In this document: positions 7,432 through 15,446 of the stretch, one piece after another
How positions within the stretch are numbered: the first letter of the stretch is position 1
Layout of the letters: every line of letters begins with the position of its first letter
From: Clostridium sp. AM33-3
GTDB lineage: Bacteria > Bacillota > Clostridia > Lachnospirales > Lachnospiraceae
Direction of reading: 5' to 3'
Assembly (NCBI RefSeq): GCF_003480315.1
Contig: NZ_QUIV01000013.1
Location: forward strand, 1 to 64,000
Length of the DNA: 64,000 nt
The notes under the pieces: model-generated
The model's database searches: none
Seen by the model: the letters and a program-made list of their open reading frames with translations, nothing else
What the model was told of the DNA's origin: nothing
Made by a program: the position numbers and the translations under genes

Positions 7432-8236
7432 ACCGTTTTTTCCTCTGGCTGATAGGCGTTCCCATTTTCTTTGATTTTTTGAGAATCCGAATCAGCCAGC
7501 GAAATTCTTCGTCTGACAGATTTTTATAGTTGATGCCGAGCTGCTTGCAGTAAAGAACAACCAGCTTTTCATCCCGGCTGCCCTTGAAATTTTCGACCGC
7601 TTCCAGATTTTCTTTCAGTTCATCGGCAACGGTGGTCTGGGGCGCACTCTCACTGTCCTTTTTGTGGTTTTCCCGAATATCCCGGATAATAAGGTTGAGA
7701 TCATCCCGTACCATGTGACTGAAATATTCATCATCGCTGATATGTGCGGCTTGCAGCACTTTCAAATGGGGGTCATCTTCGCCGGGGCGATACCGTTCAA
7801 TGATTTCATGCCGGACGGTATCGACAAGGGCGTTGAGGTTCTGAATCTGCATGGTGGCAATCCCATCCACATAAATCTCAATATCCGCAAGAAACTTGAT
7901 AAAGTCCTTATGGGTGGCAAGTTCGCAGAGCAGACGGTTGTTAATCCGACCGCTTTTCAGAAGTGCCACCATTTCATCACTCAAATGCAGCTCCCTTAAT
8001 GGCGTGTTGATCTCCACCATGTTCTCTGTCCGGCAAAAGAGATAATCGAGGGACACCCCATAAAAATCTGCCAGCAGGATAAGATTACCATGGTTGATTT
8101 CTTTAAAATCATCTTTTTCATAATTTCCAAGAGCTGATTTTGAAATACCTGTTTGCTCTGCCAGTTCTTCCAGTTTTAATCCTTTGTTTAATCGTAAATC
8201 TTTTAGCCGTTCCTGTATTGTAGTAGCTCCGTTCAT
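7430..8236 (-). CDS. XRE-family regulator, 268 aa
   Basis: The N-terminal helix-turn-helix is clear (RLNKGLKLEELAEQTGISKS, then ALGNYEKDDFKEINHG). It is followed by a long helical domain with a conserved-looking tail, LSDEEFRWLIRILKKSKKM. Start at 8236 follows AAGGGGGAG by 9 bp. It is transcribed away from the mobilization and replication genes and faces a perfect inverted repeat at 8276-8299 that overlaps its -10 box. This is the arrangement of an autoregulated master regulator of the element. The C-terminal domain could sense a signal but shows no known ligand-binding motif. Confidence 0.88.
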   Translation of the reverse strand: MNGATTIQERLKDLRLNKGLKLEELAEQTGISKSALGNYEKDDFKEINHGNLILLADFYGVSLDYLFCRTENMVEINTPLRELHLSDEMVALLKSGRINNRLLCELATHKDFIKFLADIEIYVDGIATMQIQNLNALVDTVRHEIIERYRPGEDDPHLKVLQAAHISDDEYFSHMVRDDLNLIIRDIRENHKKDSESAPQTTVADELKENLEAVENFKGSRDEKLVVLYCKQLGINYKNLSDEEFRWLIRILKKSKKMGTPISQRKKR

Positions 8237-8275
8237 TGAAGCAGCTCCCCCTTTCTAACGACATTTATAACCGTT

Positions 8276-8299
8276 GAATTGATTATACCATATCAATTC
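8276..8299. promoter_or_regulatory. Operator overlapping promoter of XRE gene
   Basis: GAATTGAT-n8-ATCAATTC is a perfect palindrome with 8-bp arms. On the minus strand it covers TATAAT (8282-8287), a consensus -10 box about 45 bp upstream of the XRE start. It is the likely binding site of that regulator. Confidence 0.65.
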
Positions 8300-8720
8300 C
8301 GCAATCGTGGAAATTTCTGATTTTTACCCCTAATTCCTACTTTGTGGACATACGGCACAGGGCACAAAAATGTTCTATGATACAGGTAGTTCATCGATGG
8401 ATTATTCCAATCGAATGACCAGCCTGTGTGGGATATGCTTCCCCGGCGATGTAGCGCCATGACTTTTGGCAGGGATGTGGAGGAACCCTGACCGAAACGA
8501 GCGTACCAACGGGAGCGATACGCCGCTGTGAGATTCAGGGGAGGAACGACACCGGGGAGAACTGGCGAACTGACACCGAAATGATACCGAAACACGACAA
8601 TCTGACAGGGGGATAGTCTACCCTATCGCTGATACTTCGGGAGATTTTAAGCGGCTCTATGACCGTAATTTTGCCGAAAATCGCCCCGAAACCATACACG
8701 AAAACGGGAGGAAGCGCAAT
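8300..8720. other. Non-coding stretch before mobilization genes
   Basis: About 420 bp with no convincing gene. A 30-codon ORF at 8370-8462 lacks a ribosome site. The DNA is GC-rich and includes GGGGAGGAACGACACCGGGG and a short CAGGGGGATAG/CTACCCTATC-like palindrome near 8605-8630. It probably holds the leader of the rightward operon beginning at 8721. Confidence 0.4.
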
Positions 8721-8909
8721 ATGCCGAGAATGAGCAAAAAGCGGAAGCAGGAGCTTTCCTTTTACCTCAATGACCAGGGGCGTGTCACTTACAACGAATT
8801 ATGCCGGAAATGCCAGCATGGGTGCACGCAGAGCTTCCGAGCGGTTGTGGTTGACTGCCCCCGTTATTTATCCAAACGAGCAAAGAAAAAGGAGGAACAC
8901 ACCGAATGA
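8721..8909 (+). CDS. Small Cys-rich protein, 62 aa
   Basis: Start behind GGGAGG. A basic protein with CRKCQHGC in the middle and a second Cys in VVDCPRYL, so a small zinc-binding fold is possible. It opens the mobilization operon and overlaps the next gene by an ATGA junction. Proteins like this recur in Tn4451-type elements of gut Firmicutes, but I know of no assigned function. Confidence 0.75.
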   Translation: MPRMSKKRKQELSFYLNDQGRVTYNELCRKCQHGCTQSFRAVVVDCPRYLSKRAKKKEEHTE

Positions 8910-9247
8910 ATTTTGAATTTATGACGATAGACACACCCTTGCCGCCCTGTATGCCCTTTCCCAGAGCGTTGACAGGTTTTCCAGTCAGCAGCACTGCAAA
9001 GGTCATGTACTGCCGGATGTTAGACGCTATGCTATCCAAAGGACAGGAGGACGAGAATGGAATCCTGTTTGTCTGCTTCCCTGTTACAGCCATTGCGGCA
9101 GTCTTGTCCCGCAGCCCCATGACGGTCAAGCGTTCTCTGAATGAACTGGAAACCGCCGGACTTATCATGCGGGTGCGTCAGGGCGTGGGGGAGCCAAACC
9201 GGATTTATGTGCTGATACCGGGAAAGGAGGACGCTGCCCTTGCCTGA
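8906..9247 (+). CDS. Winged-helix protein, RepA N-domain-like
   Basis: A 113-residue protein with a winged-helix pattern: MYCRMLDAMLSKGQEDENG, VTAIAAVLSRSPMTVKRSLN, then GLIMRVRQGVGEPNRIYV. This resembles the N-terminal DNA-binding domain of RepA-type replication initiators, found alone in many mobile elements. It sits between two overlapping small genes, upstream of oriT. It may bind the origin or regulate the operon. The assignment rests on fold pattern and context. Confidence 0.7.
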   Translation: MNFEFMTIDTPLPPCMPFPRALTGFPVSSTAKVMYCRMLDAMLSKGQEDENGILFVCFPVTAIAAVLSRSPMTVKRSLNELETAGLIMRVRQGVGEPNRIYVLIPGKEDAALA

Positions 9248-9536
9248 TACCTCAAAGCTGGAAAAACTCAACCGGGAGCTGGAGAAAAGCGAAAAGAAAC
9301 TGCGGAAAGCTATCAATGATGAAAAGGCATTGCAACACCAGTTAAAGCAGCTTACCCGAAAAGAACGGACACACCGGCTCTGTACCCGTGGCGGTATGCT
9401 GGAAAGTTTTCTGCAAGAGCCGGAACGCCTGACAGATGATGATGTCATGCTGTTGTTGAAACTCATTTTTCACAGGCAGGACACGCAGGAACTATTGAAA
9501 AAACTGCTGGAACGGGAGAAGGCGGAAACCCCTTAG
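9240..9536 (+). CDS. DUF3847-type coiled-coil protein
   Basis: A 98-residue protein starting with TTG at 9240 behind AAAGGAGG, overlapping the previous gene by 8 bp. Residues 1-45 form a charged coiled coil (KLEKLNRELEKSEKKLRKAI). The C-terminal part has RKERTHRLCTRGGMLESFL. This matches the DUF3847 family, which typically lies next to MobA/MobL relaxase genes and is a likely relaxosome accessory protein. The stop lies just before the oriT-like sequence. Confidence 0.82.
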   Translation: MPDTSKLEKLNRELEKSEKKLRKAINDEKALQHQLKQLTRKERTHRLCTRGGMLESFLQEPERLTDDDVMLLLKLIFHRQDTQELLKKLLEREKAETP

Positions 9537-9540
9537 TTTA

Positions 9541-9590
9541 CTAAGGGCGCAATTATACACCACCCAGAAGTTGGTGCATTGCGTTCTCCG
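9541..9590. other. Putative oriT (MobQ-type nic region)
   Basis: AAGGGCGCAATTA at 9543-9555 differs by one base from the reverse complement of the RSF1010-type nic sequence TAAGTGCGCCCTT. It is followed by an inverted repeat, CGCAAT and ACACC against GGTG and ATTGCG, ending near 9582. The relaxase at 11417 is of the matching MobQ type. In this copy oriT and relaxase are separated by about 1.8 kb of cargo. Confidence 0.6.
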
Positions 9591-9816
9591 AAGGCTCCTC
9601 GTCGGAGGGCTGTGATTTTCCGCAGTCATGATCTGCTCCAAATCATACAGGGGACGCTACGCTTCCCCTGCGCTGGCTGCGCCAGCTACCCTTTTGTGAA
9701 CTTGCCATCTGGGGACACCTTGCGCTGCAAGCTGTTCCCAGCCGACAAGTTTCATAAAATACGCTATCTTTTCGATAGGCGATGAAGTATAATGAAGATG
9801 ACAACAAATCGGGACT
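9591..9816. other. Non-coding oriT-proximal region
   Basis: No gene is supported. Short palindromes occur, such as GAAGGCTCC/GGAGG-type pairing near 9588-9607 and GGCTGCGCCAGC near 9677. The stretch reads like relaxosome-binding DNA from the backbone that ends abruptly where an AT-rich cargo block begins. Confidence 0.35.
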
Positions 9817-9925
9817 GTGTGCCCAGATAAGGGCGAGTAGTCTAGCAGGTGGAATGCCTGTCTGGTAAGGTCTAACCAACCGCCAGTAGCGAGTCTTGGG
9901 TGACTGTCAGTAATGGTAAATTAAA
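9817..9925 (+). repeat. Group II intron 5-prime remnant (tentative)
   Basis: GTGTGCCCAGATAAGGG at 9817-9833 closely resembles the 5-prime end of group IIA introns such as Ll.LtrB (GTGCGCCCAGATAGGG). The following bases contain GGTAAGGTCTAACCAACCG and AGCGAGTC segments that read like domain I. No intron-encoded protein or domain V/VI follows before the gene at 9958, so only a truncated remnant could be present. Confidence 0.4.
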
Positions 9926-9957
9926 GTGTCTAGGATAATGAAAGGAGAATAAATGCA

Positions 9958-10566
9958 ATGTCAAACTTAGTAAGATTTGAAAAGGTAGATAATGAATTGA
10001 ATATTTTGCGTATTGGAGGAAAAAGTTTTTTACCTCCTGATGTAGAGTGGCCTACTAATCCTAATGGAGAAAAAATGGTTTTTATTTTTAATATACCTAC
10101 AAATTTTTTAAATTCAACTCTTCAATTTAATTATCCGAAGGATCAGGTTATTTCTGTATTTACTACTTATAATAGAGAAGATTATTTTTTGGACTCGATC
10201 GTTTATAACGGTGATATAGAAGAACTTCAGAATATAAAAAACGGATATACAAAAGTAATTTTACATTCTGTTGCTTCTCCAAGAAATGATGCGGATTTTT
10301 TGATTTCAGCAAGAGAAATAGTAATTGATAAAGAAATGAATGAATTTGATGATTATAATGGCTCTCTTTTTGGTGCAAATCCTGTATTTTTACAAGAAGA
10401 AAAGTTAGAACTTGCCTCCTATCAATTTTGCATGCAGATATATGGAGGAGATTTTCCAGAAGAATTTCAAGATATCTTCTATTTAGATGATGCAATAGGG
10501 TATCTATTTTTGAGTAAAGAGGAAAAAGCAAATGATGTTGGAGTATTTTTTGTACAATGCACCTGA
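9958..10566 (+). CDS. YwqG/DUF1963-like protein, probable immunity
   Basis: A 202-residue protein, very AT-rich against the GC-rich backbone. Segments typical of the YwqG/DUF1963 group are GGKSFLPPDVEWPTNPNGEK near the start and ELASYQFCMQIYGG in the C-terminal third, ending in GVFFVQCT. Members of this group often sit in polymorphic-toxin loci as immunity genes, and debris of such a locus follows directly. It starts behind AAAGGAG. Family assignment is tentative; the immunity role is inferred from neighbours. Confidence 0.6.
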   Translation: MSNLVRFEKVDNELNILRIGGKSFLPPDVEWPTNPNGEKMVFIFNIPTNFLNSTLQFNYPKDQVISVFTTYNREDYFLDSIVYNGDIEELQNIKNGYTKVILHSVASPRNDADFLISAREIVIDKEMNEFDDYNGSLFGANPVFLQEEKLELASYQFCMQIYGGDFPEEFQDIFYLDDAIGYLFLSKEEKANDVGVFFVQCT

Positions 10567-10595
10567 AATGGTAGTGGGGTGCGATTTATAAAGAA

Positions 10596-10946
10596 ATGGA
10601 ATCTCTTCATATAATCAAGGGTTTGTGGAATTTATCAAATATCGGGGCGGAAAATTCTGATACAAGGATAAAGCTGGAACGGGATTCTTTGGGCAGAGTG
10701 GTAAAAGAGTGGCAGGATGCGCATTGGATTTCCAGCCGGTATGACGAAATGGGAGAAAGAATTGAGACAACGAGCAGTTTTGGTGCGAGCATTCTTACCC
10801 GCCGAAATGAAATGGGACAGGCAGCACAAGTTATAGCGTACATGGATAAGGAACGACCGTGGGAAGCTGCGATGGAGTACAATGCGCTGGGGCAGGAGAC
10901 GAGCCGCCTAGTTTCCGGCAGTGTTTACAGTAGCTGGGAATACTGA
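10596..10946 (+). pseudogene. Rhs/YD-repeat protein fragment
   Basis: A 116-residue stretch of YD-type repeats: RDSLGRVVKEWQDAHWISSR, YDEMGERIETTSS, RRNEMGQAAQVIAYMD and EYNALGQETSRLVSG. Rhs proteins normally exceed 1000 residues and carry a C-terminal toxin. Only about five repeat units remain, with neither the N-terminal region nor a toxin domain. It runs straight into a VgrG-like fragment in another frame, so the locus is a decayed mosaic. Confidence 0.75.
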
Positions 10947-11107
10947 TACAGTATCAGGAAACGGACTGGAGATTTCTGAAAAGAATGGCGTTCCAGCTTG
11001 GGCTTCCATTAGTGCCGGATACCAGCTATTATTATCCCCGCTTTTACCTTGGATTGCCGGAAAGTGAAAAAATGGAATTATGGCATACTTGGATTATTCA
11101 TCGTTAA
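10943..11107 (+). pseudogene. VgrG/late-control-D-like fragment
   Basis: Read from 10943 the DNA encodes QYQETDWRFLKRMAFQLGLP, then LVPDTSYYYPRFYLGLPE, before a stop at 11105. The pattern Y-x-E-T-D-W-x-F-L-x-R and the following LGLP are typical of gp27-like domains of VgrG or late-control D spike proteins of contractile injection systems. Only about 50 residues survive and there is no start codon. Confidence 0.6.
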
Positions 11108-11235
11108 ATGATGTTGGAGAGCCTTGTGTTATTGTTGCCAGATTTAATGATGTGGGGTATCAGATAGAAGAAACGATTGCCGAAGATTTTGGCGAGTTTA
11201 TTCTTCAACTTGTGAAAGAGCAACTTGCAGACTAA
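11080..11235 (+). pseudogene. SMI1/KNR4 (SUKH)-like C-terminal fragment
   Basis: Fifty-one residues: MAYLDYSSLNDVGEPCVIVA, then ETIAEDFGEFILQLVKEQL. The pattern of D-Y-S, G-E-P and a final helix E-D-F-x-E-F-I resembles the end of SUKH immunity proteins. It overlaps the VgrG-like fragment in another frame. Too short to be a functional SUKH protein (usually about 150 residues). Confidence 0.5.
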
Positions 11236-11416
11236 CTTTCAGTTTGTCAGCTTCACATCGGGTCAACTTGCCCCGAACTTTTATAACTAAATACCCGCCG
11301 CCCACACAGCGGCACACCGAGCAGGAAATCTGAAAAAGGTCTCCTGCTTTTTTCTGCCCAAAATGAGGTGGTAAAACGCCACCCCATCCGCCAATCACAG
11401 AAAGGAGTGACACGAA

Positions 11417-12997
11417 ATGCCCTGTCCGCACAACGAAATTTCTATTGTGCAGCGCAGCCAACAGCAGTCTGCGATTGCCGCCGCTGCTTACCAGAGCGGC
11501 GAAAAGCTGTTCTGTGAATACGACCAGCAAGTGAAGCACTACCCGGAAAAGCGTGGTATCGTCCACAATGAAATCCTGCTCCCGGCAAATGCCCCACAGA
11601 AATATGCAGACCGCAATACCCTATGGAACGCCGCCGAAGCGGTGGAGAAACAATGGAACTCCCAGCTTGCAAGGCGGTGGGTGCTTACCATCCCCAGAGA
11701 GATACCGCCTGACCAGTACGCTGTCCTTGTACGGGAGTTTTGTGAGCAGCAGTTTGTTTCCAAAGGCATGATTGCTGATTTTGCAATCCATGACCCCCAT
11801 CCGCCGGGACACAATCCCCACGCCCATGTCCTGCTCACTATGAGGGCAATGGACGAACATGGAAAATGGCTTCCCAAGAGCCGCAAGGTTTATGACCTTG
11901 ACGAAAACGGGGAACGGATAAAACTTCCGTCCGGCAGATGGAAAAGCCACAAGGAGGATACGGTGGATTGGAACGACCAGAAGTATTGCGAAATCTGGCG
12001 GCATGAATGGGAGGTCATCCAGAGCTGCTATCTGGAAGCCAATGACCGTCCGGAGCGTGTGGACTTGCGTTCCTATGCCAGACAGGGGCTTGATATTGTC
12101 CCCACTGTCCATGAGGGGGCTGCTGTCCGGCAGATGGAAAAGCGTGGTATCCAGACGAATATCGGAAACCTGAACCGGGAAATCAGAGCTGCCAACAATC
12201 TGATGAAGTCCATCCGGCAGCTTATCCAAAACCTCAAAGGCTGGATTACCGAGCTGGGCGAAAAACGGAAAGAGCTGCTTGCACAAAAGGCGGCGGAGGA
12301 AGCGACACTTCTTCCCAATCTGCTGATGAAGTATATGGCGATACGAAAGGAAGAACGGAAGGACTGGACAAGGGCTGGACAGAACCGGGGGACTTCACAG
12401 GACTTAAAGGCAGTCAGCGAAGCCCTGTCCTATCTCCGGCAAAAGGGGCTTTCCACTGTGGAGGACTTAGAAGCATTTCTGGAATCCTCCGGGAAATCAG
12501 CCGCAGATTACCGCAATCAGATGAAGCCAAAGGAAGCCCGAAGCAAAGTGATTGACGGGATTCTTGCCAGCCGGACAGACTGCAAAGAATGTAAGGCTGT
12601 CTATGAGAAGTACCAGAAGATATTTTTTAAGAAAACAAAGGAAAAATTCAAACAGGAACACCCGGAGGTTGCCCGGTATGCGAAAGCCACCGCCTACCTT
12701 GCCAAGCACCCGGACGATAAGGACAGCACCCAAAAGGAACTGCAAGAGGAGCAGGAAACGCTTCTGGAAGAAATTGCAGCCCTGAAAATACCGTTGACCG
12801 AGGTACAGGAGGATTTGAAGAAGCTGCGGGACATCCGCTACTGGGTACGGAAAGCCACCCCCGGCACAGAAGAAAGCAAAGAGCCGCCCAAGAAGCAGCC
12901 CCTCAAAGAAGTCTTGCAGGATAAGGCGGACGAGAAAAAAGCACAAAGAACTGCCCCGGTGCAGACAAAACACAAACAACAGGATATGGAACTTTAA
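11417..12997 (+). CDS. mobA: MobA/MobL-family relaxase (MobQ)
   Basis: A 526-residue relaxase that would nick oriT and lead the strand into a recipient using a helper conjugation system. The N-terminal domain has Y25 in AAAAYQSGE, the position of the catalytic Tyr of RSF1010 MobA, and the metal-binding histidines in HNPHAHVLL (residues 132-137), with further His at 125 and 128. Residues from about 270 are a long charged coiled coil. Start at 11417 follows AAAGGAG by 9 bp. No mating-pore genes are present, so the element is mobilizable rather than conjugative. Confidence 0.92.
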   Translation: MPCPHNEISIVQRSQQQSAIAAAAYQSGEKLFCEYDQQVKHYPEKRGIVHNEILLPANAPQKYADRNTLWNAAEAVEKQWNSQLARRWVLTIPREIPPDQYAVLVREFCEQQFVSKGMIADFAIHDPHPPGHNPHAHVLLTMRAMDEHGKWLPKSRKVYDLDENGERIKLPSGRWKSHKEDTVDWNDQKYCEIWRHEWEVIQSCYLEANDRPERVDLRSYARQGLDIVPTVHEGAAVRQMEKRGIQTNIGNLNREIRAANNLMKSIRQLIQNLKGWITELGEKRKELLAQKAAEEATLLPNLLMKYMAIRKEERKDWTRAGQNRGTSQDLKAVSEALSYLRQKGLSTVEDLEAFLESSGKSAADYRNQMKPKEARSKVIDGILASRTDCKECKAVYEKYQKIFFKKTKEKFKQEHPEVARYAKATAYLAKHPDDKDSTQKELQEEQETLLEEIAALKIPLTEVQEDLKKLRDIRYWVRKATPGTEESKEPPKKQPLKEVLQDKADEKKAQRTAPVQTKHKQQDMEL

Positions 12998-13062
12998 CAG
13001 GCACTTGCCATTTTCAGATTGAGAATGTCAGGTGCTTTTCTTTTTTTCAAGGAGGGATAGAT

Positions 13063-13701
13063 TTGAATGTATTTGAAGCTGTGAAGCAGTCCGTCACAAC
13101 AAGACAGGCTGCGGAGCATTATGGAATCCATGTAGGTCGGAACGGGATGGCTTGCTGCCCGTTCCATAACGATAAAACCCCAAGCATGAAGCTGGATCGG
13201 CGTTACCACTGCTTCGGCTGCGGTGCTGATGGGGATGTGATTGATTTTACCGCCGCCCTGTATGGGCTGGGAAAGAAAGAAGCCGCCGTACAACTGGCAC
13301 AGGACTTCGGGCTTTCCTATGAGGACTGGAAACCGCCGGGAAAGGCAAAAAAGCCCAAGCCCCGGCAGAAATCCCCGGAGGAACAGTTTCAGGAAGCAAA
13401 AAACCGTTGCTTCCGTATCCTTGCCGATTATCTCCACCTGCTCCGGGCATGGAGAAAGGAATATGCCCCGCACTCCCCGGAGGAAGCCTTTCATCCCCGG
13501 TTTGTGGAAGCCTTACAGAAGCAAGACCAAGTGGAATATCTGCTGGATGTGCTGCTCTTTGGGGAAACGGAGGAAAAAGCGGCTTTGATTACGGACTACG
13601 GAAAGGATGTGATACAGCTTGAACAGCGAATGGCAGAACTTGCAGCCGCAGCAAGAACTAAAAAACACCATGAACGCCATGCAACCGCCCCAGAGCATTG
13701 A
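13063..13701 (+). CDS. CHC2 zinc-finger primase-like protein
   Basis: A 212-residue protein starting with TTG at 13063 behind AAGGAGGG. The zinc finger is CPFH (C32, H35) with CFGC (C50, C53), the CHC2 fold of DnaG-type primases. The TOPRIM catalytic domain is absent, so this is a primase zinc-binding module rather than a full primase. It overlaps the helicase gene that follows. Together they probably support replication of the excised circle or the transferred strand. Confidence 0.85.
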   Translation: MNVFEAVKQSVTTRQAAEHYGIHVGRNGMACCPFHNDKTPSMKLDRRYHCFGCGADGDVIDFTAALYGLGKKEAAVQLAQDFGLSYEDWKPPGKAKKPKPRQKSPEEQFQEAKNRCFRILADYLHLLRAWRKEYAPHSPEEAFHPRFVEALQKQDQVEYLLDVLLFGETEEKAALITDYGKDVIQLEQRMAELAAAARTKKHHERHATAPEH

Positions 13702-15007
13702 GGAAATCAAGGCGGGGCTGGAAACCACCGAGAAAGGCGGTGTCCGTCAGAGCATACGGAACTGCCTGACCGTATTCCAGCGTGACCCGCTGCTTTCCGG
13801 GGCTATCGCATACAACATCCTGACTGACCGCAAGGACATCATAAAGCCCATCGGTTTTCACAGGGAAAGCACCGCCCTGAACGATACGGACATGAAGTAT
13901 CTGCTTCTTTATCTGGAAGAAACCTACGGGCTTACCAATGAGAAAAAGATTGATAATGCCATCGGGATTGTGGCGAATGAAAACAAGTACCATCCCATCC
14001 GGGACTATTTAAGCGCCCTTGTGTGGGACGGTACAGAACGAATCCGTTTCTGCCTGCGGCACTTTCTGGGGGCTGACGCAGACGATTACACCTATGAAGC
14101 GTTGAAGCTGTTCCTGCTGGGTGCAATCTCACGAGCCTTTCAGCCGGGGTGCAAGTTTGAAATCATGCTTTGTCTGGTAGGCGGTCAGGGGGCTGGAAAG
14201 TCCACATTCTTCCGTCTGCTGGCAGTCCGGGACGAGTGGTTCTCCGATGATTTGCGGAAGTTGGACGATGACAATGTGTACCGCAAGCTGCAAGGTCACT
14301 GGATTATCGAAATGTCGGAAATGATGGCAACCGCCAACGCCAAGAGCATTGAGGAAATCAAGTCATTTTTAAGCCGGCAGAAAGAGGTTTACAAGATACC
14401 CTATGAAACCCACCCGGCAGACCGCCCCCGTCAGTGCGTGTTTGGCGGCACTTCCAATGCCCTTGACTTCCTGCCCCTTGACCGTTCCGGCAACCGCCGC
14501 TTTATCCCCGTCATGGTGTACCCGGAGCAAGCCGAGGTTCACATTTTGGAGGACGAAGCTGCTTCCAGAGCCTATATCGAGCAGATGTGGGCGGAAGCGA
14601 TGGAGATTTACCGAAGCGGCAGGTTCAAGCTGGCTTTCAGCCCCGCCATGCAGCGGTATCTCAAAGAACACCAGCGGGATTTTATGCCGGAGGACACCAA
14701 AGCCGGGATGATACAGGCGTATCTTGATAAGTACACCGGGAGCATGGTCTGTTCCAAGCAGCTCTACAAGGAAGCCTTAAACCATGCCTTTGACGAGCCG
14801 AAGCAATGGGAAATCCGGGAAATCAACGAGATTATGAACCAGTGCATTTCTGGCTGGCGGTACTTCCCGAACCCAAGAATGTTTTCCGAATATGGCAGAC
14901 AAAAGGGCTGGGAGCGTGAAAACCCGGCAACGGACTCCGGCAACCCGTCTGAAAAAACGATGGATGGTTTTGTGGAGGTCACAGAACAGATGGAGCTTCC
15001 ATTCTGA
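13670..15007 (+). CDS. VapE-family P-loop helicase/primase partner
   Basis: A virulence-associated-E family protein of about 445 residues. Walker A is GGQGAGKST at about 171-179. IIEMSEM serves as Walker B, and the domain continues with PADRPRQCVFGGTSNALDF and GNRRFIPV, typical of this SF3-like ATPase group. Start is uncertain: ATG at 13670 lies within the primase gene without a strong ribosome site, and a TTG at 13619 would add 17 residues. Relatives in phage-like islands act in DNA replication. An iteron-like region starts inside its 3-prime end. Confidence 0.85.
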   Translation: MNAMQPPQSIEEIKAGLETTEKGGVRQSIRNCLTVFQRDPLLSGAIAYNILTDRKDIIKPIGFHRESTALNDTDMKYLLLYLEETYGLTNEKKIDNAIGIVANENKYHPIRDYLSALVWDGTERIRFCLRHFLGADADDYTYEALKLFLLGAISRAFQPGCKFEIMLCLVGGQGAGKSTFFRLLAVRDEWFSDDLRKLDDDNVYRKLQGHWIIEMSEMMATANAKSIEEIKSFLSRQKEVYKIPYETHPADRPRQCVFGGTSNALDFLPLDRSGNRRFIPVMVYPEQAEVHILEDEAASRAYIEQMWAEAMEIYRSGRFKLAFSPAMQRYLKEHQRDFMPEDTKAGMIQAYLDKYTGSMVCSKQLYKEALNHAFDEPKQWEIREINEIMNQCISGWRYFPNPRMFSEYGRQKGWERENPATDSGNPSEKTMDGFVEVTEQMELPF

Positions 15008-15202
15008 AAATGACCGCCCGTTGCACCCCCTGTTGCTATCCCGTTGCCGAGCCGGTTGCCGGGGAAAACCCCTTATTTCCGGGCTTTTCTCCCTTATAAC
15101 AACCAAAACAACAGAAAAATAAAAGAAAAGTATAAATAGTAACCACCGCCAGATTGAGATTGTTTGCAAGGTCTTTTGAAGCCCGTTGCCGGACTTCGTT
15201 GC
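14924..15202. repeat. Iteron-like repeats around an AT-rich core
   Basis: GTTGC occurs at 15020, 15032, 15043 and 15055 (spacing 11-12 bp), and again at 15185 and 15198. The inverted form CCGGCAAC lies at 14924 and 14937. Most copies read CCGTTGCCG or close to it. Between the arrays, 15090-15150 is a strikingly AT-rich run. Iterons beside an AT-rich element next to replication genes are the layout of a replication origin. The 240 bp between genes hold nothing else visible. Confidence 0.45.
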
Positions 15203-15248
15203 CGACACCCTCTGTCTGGCTATTTTCATGTATGGAGGATAACTGCCT

Positions 15249-15446
15249 ATGGCAAAAAACAAAACAGAGATTCATGTGACCACTGTATTTGACGGGGAAC
15301 TGGACGCAACCGATGTGTTCGTCAGCCTGATTTCCCAGAAATACGGTAAGACAAACACGAAAGAATATCTTGCTAAAAAGAAAGATATGGGTTATAATGA
15401 AGATGAGGTTCAAAAGAGCCAGATACCGTCTGGATTGTGTGGGTAA
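15249..15446 (+). CDS. tnpW: TnpW-like transposon protein, 65 aa
   Basis: A small protein with the pattern TVFDGELDATDVFVSLISQK, typical of the TnpW family that sits directly before tnpX in Tn4451-type elements. Start follows GGAGG. The next gene begins at the base after its stop. Function is unknown; it may influence the recombinase. Confidence 0.8.
   Translation: MAKNKTEIHVTTVFDGELDATDVFVSLISQKYGKTNTKEYLAKKKDMGYNEDEVQKSQIPSGLCG

Noticed and set aside
8370..8462. 30-codon ORF in the gap before the mobilization operon
   Set aside because: No ribosome site and no similarity recognised; listed only as part of the non-coding stretch.
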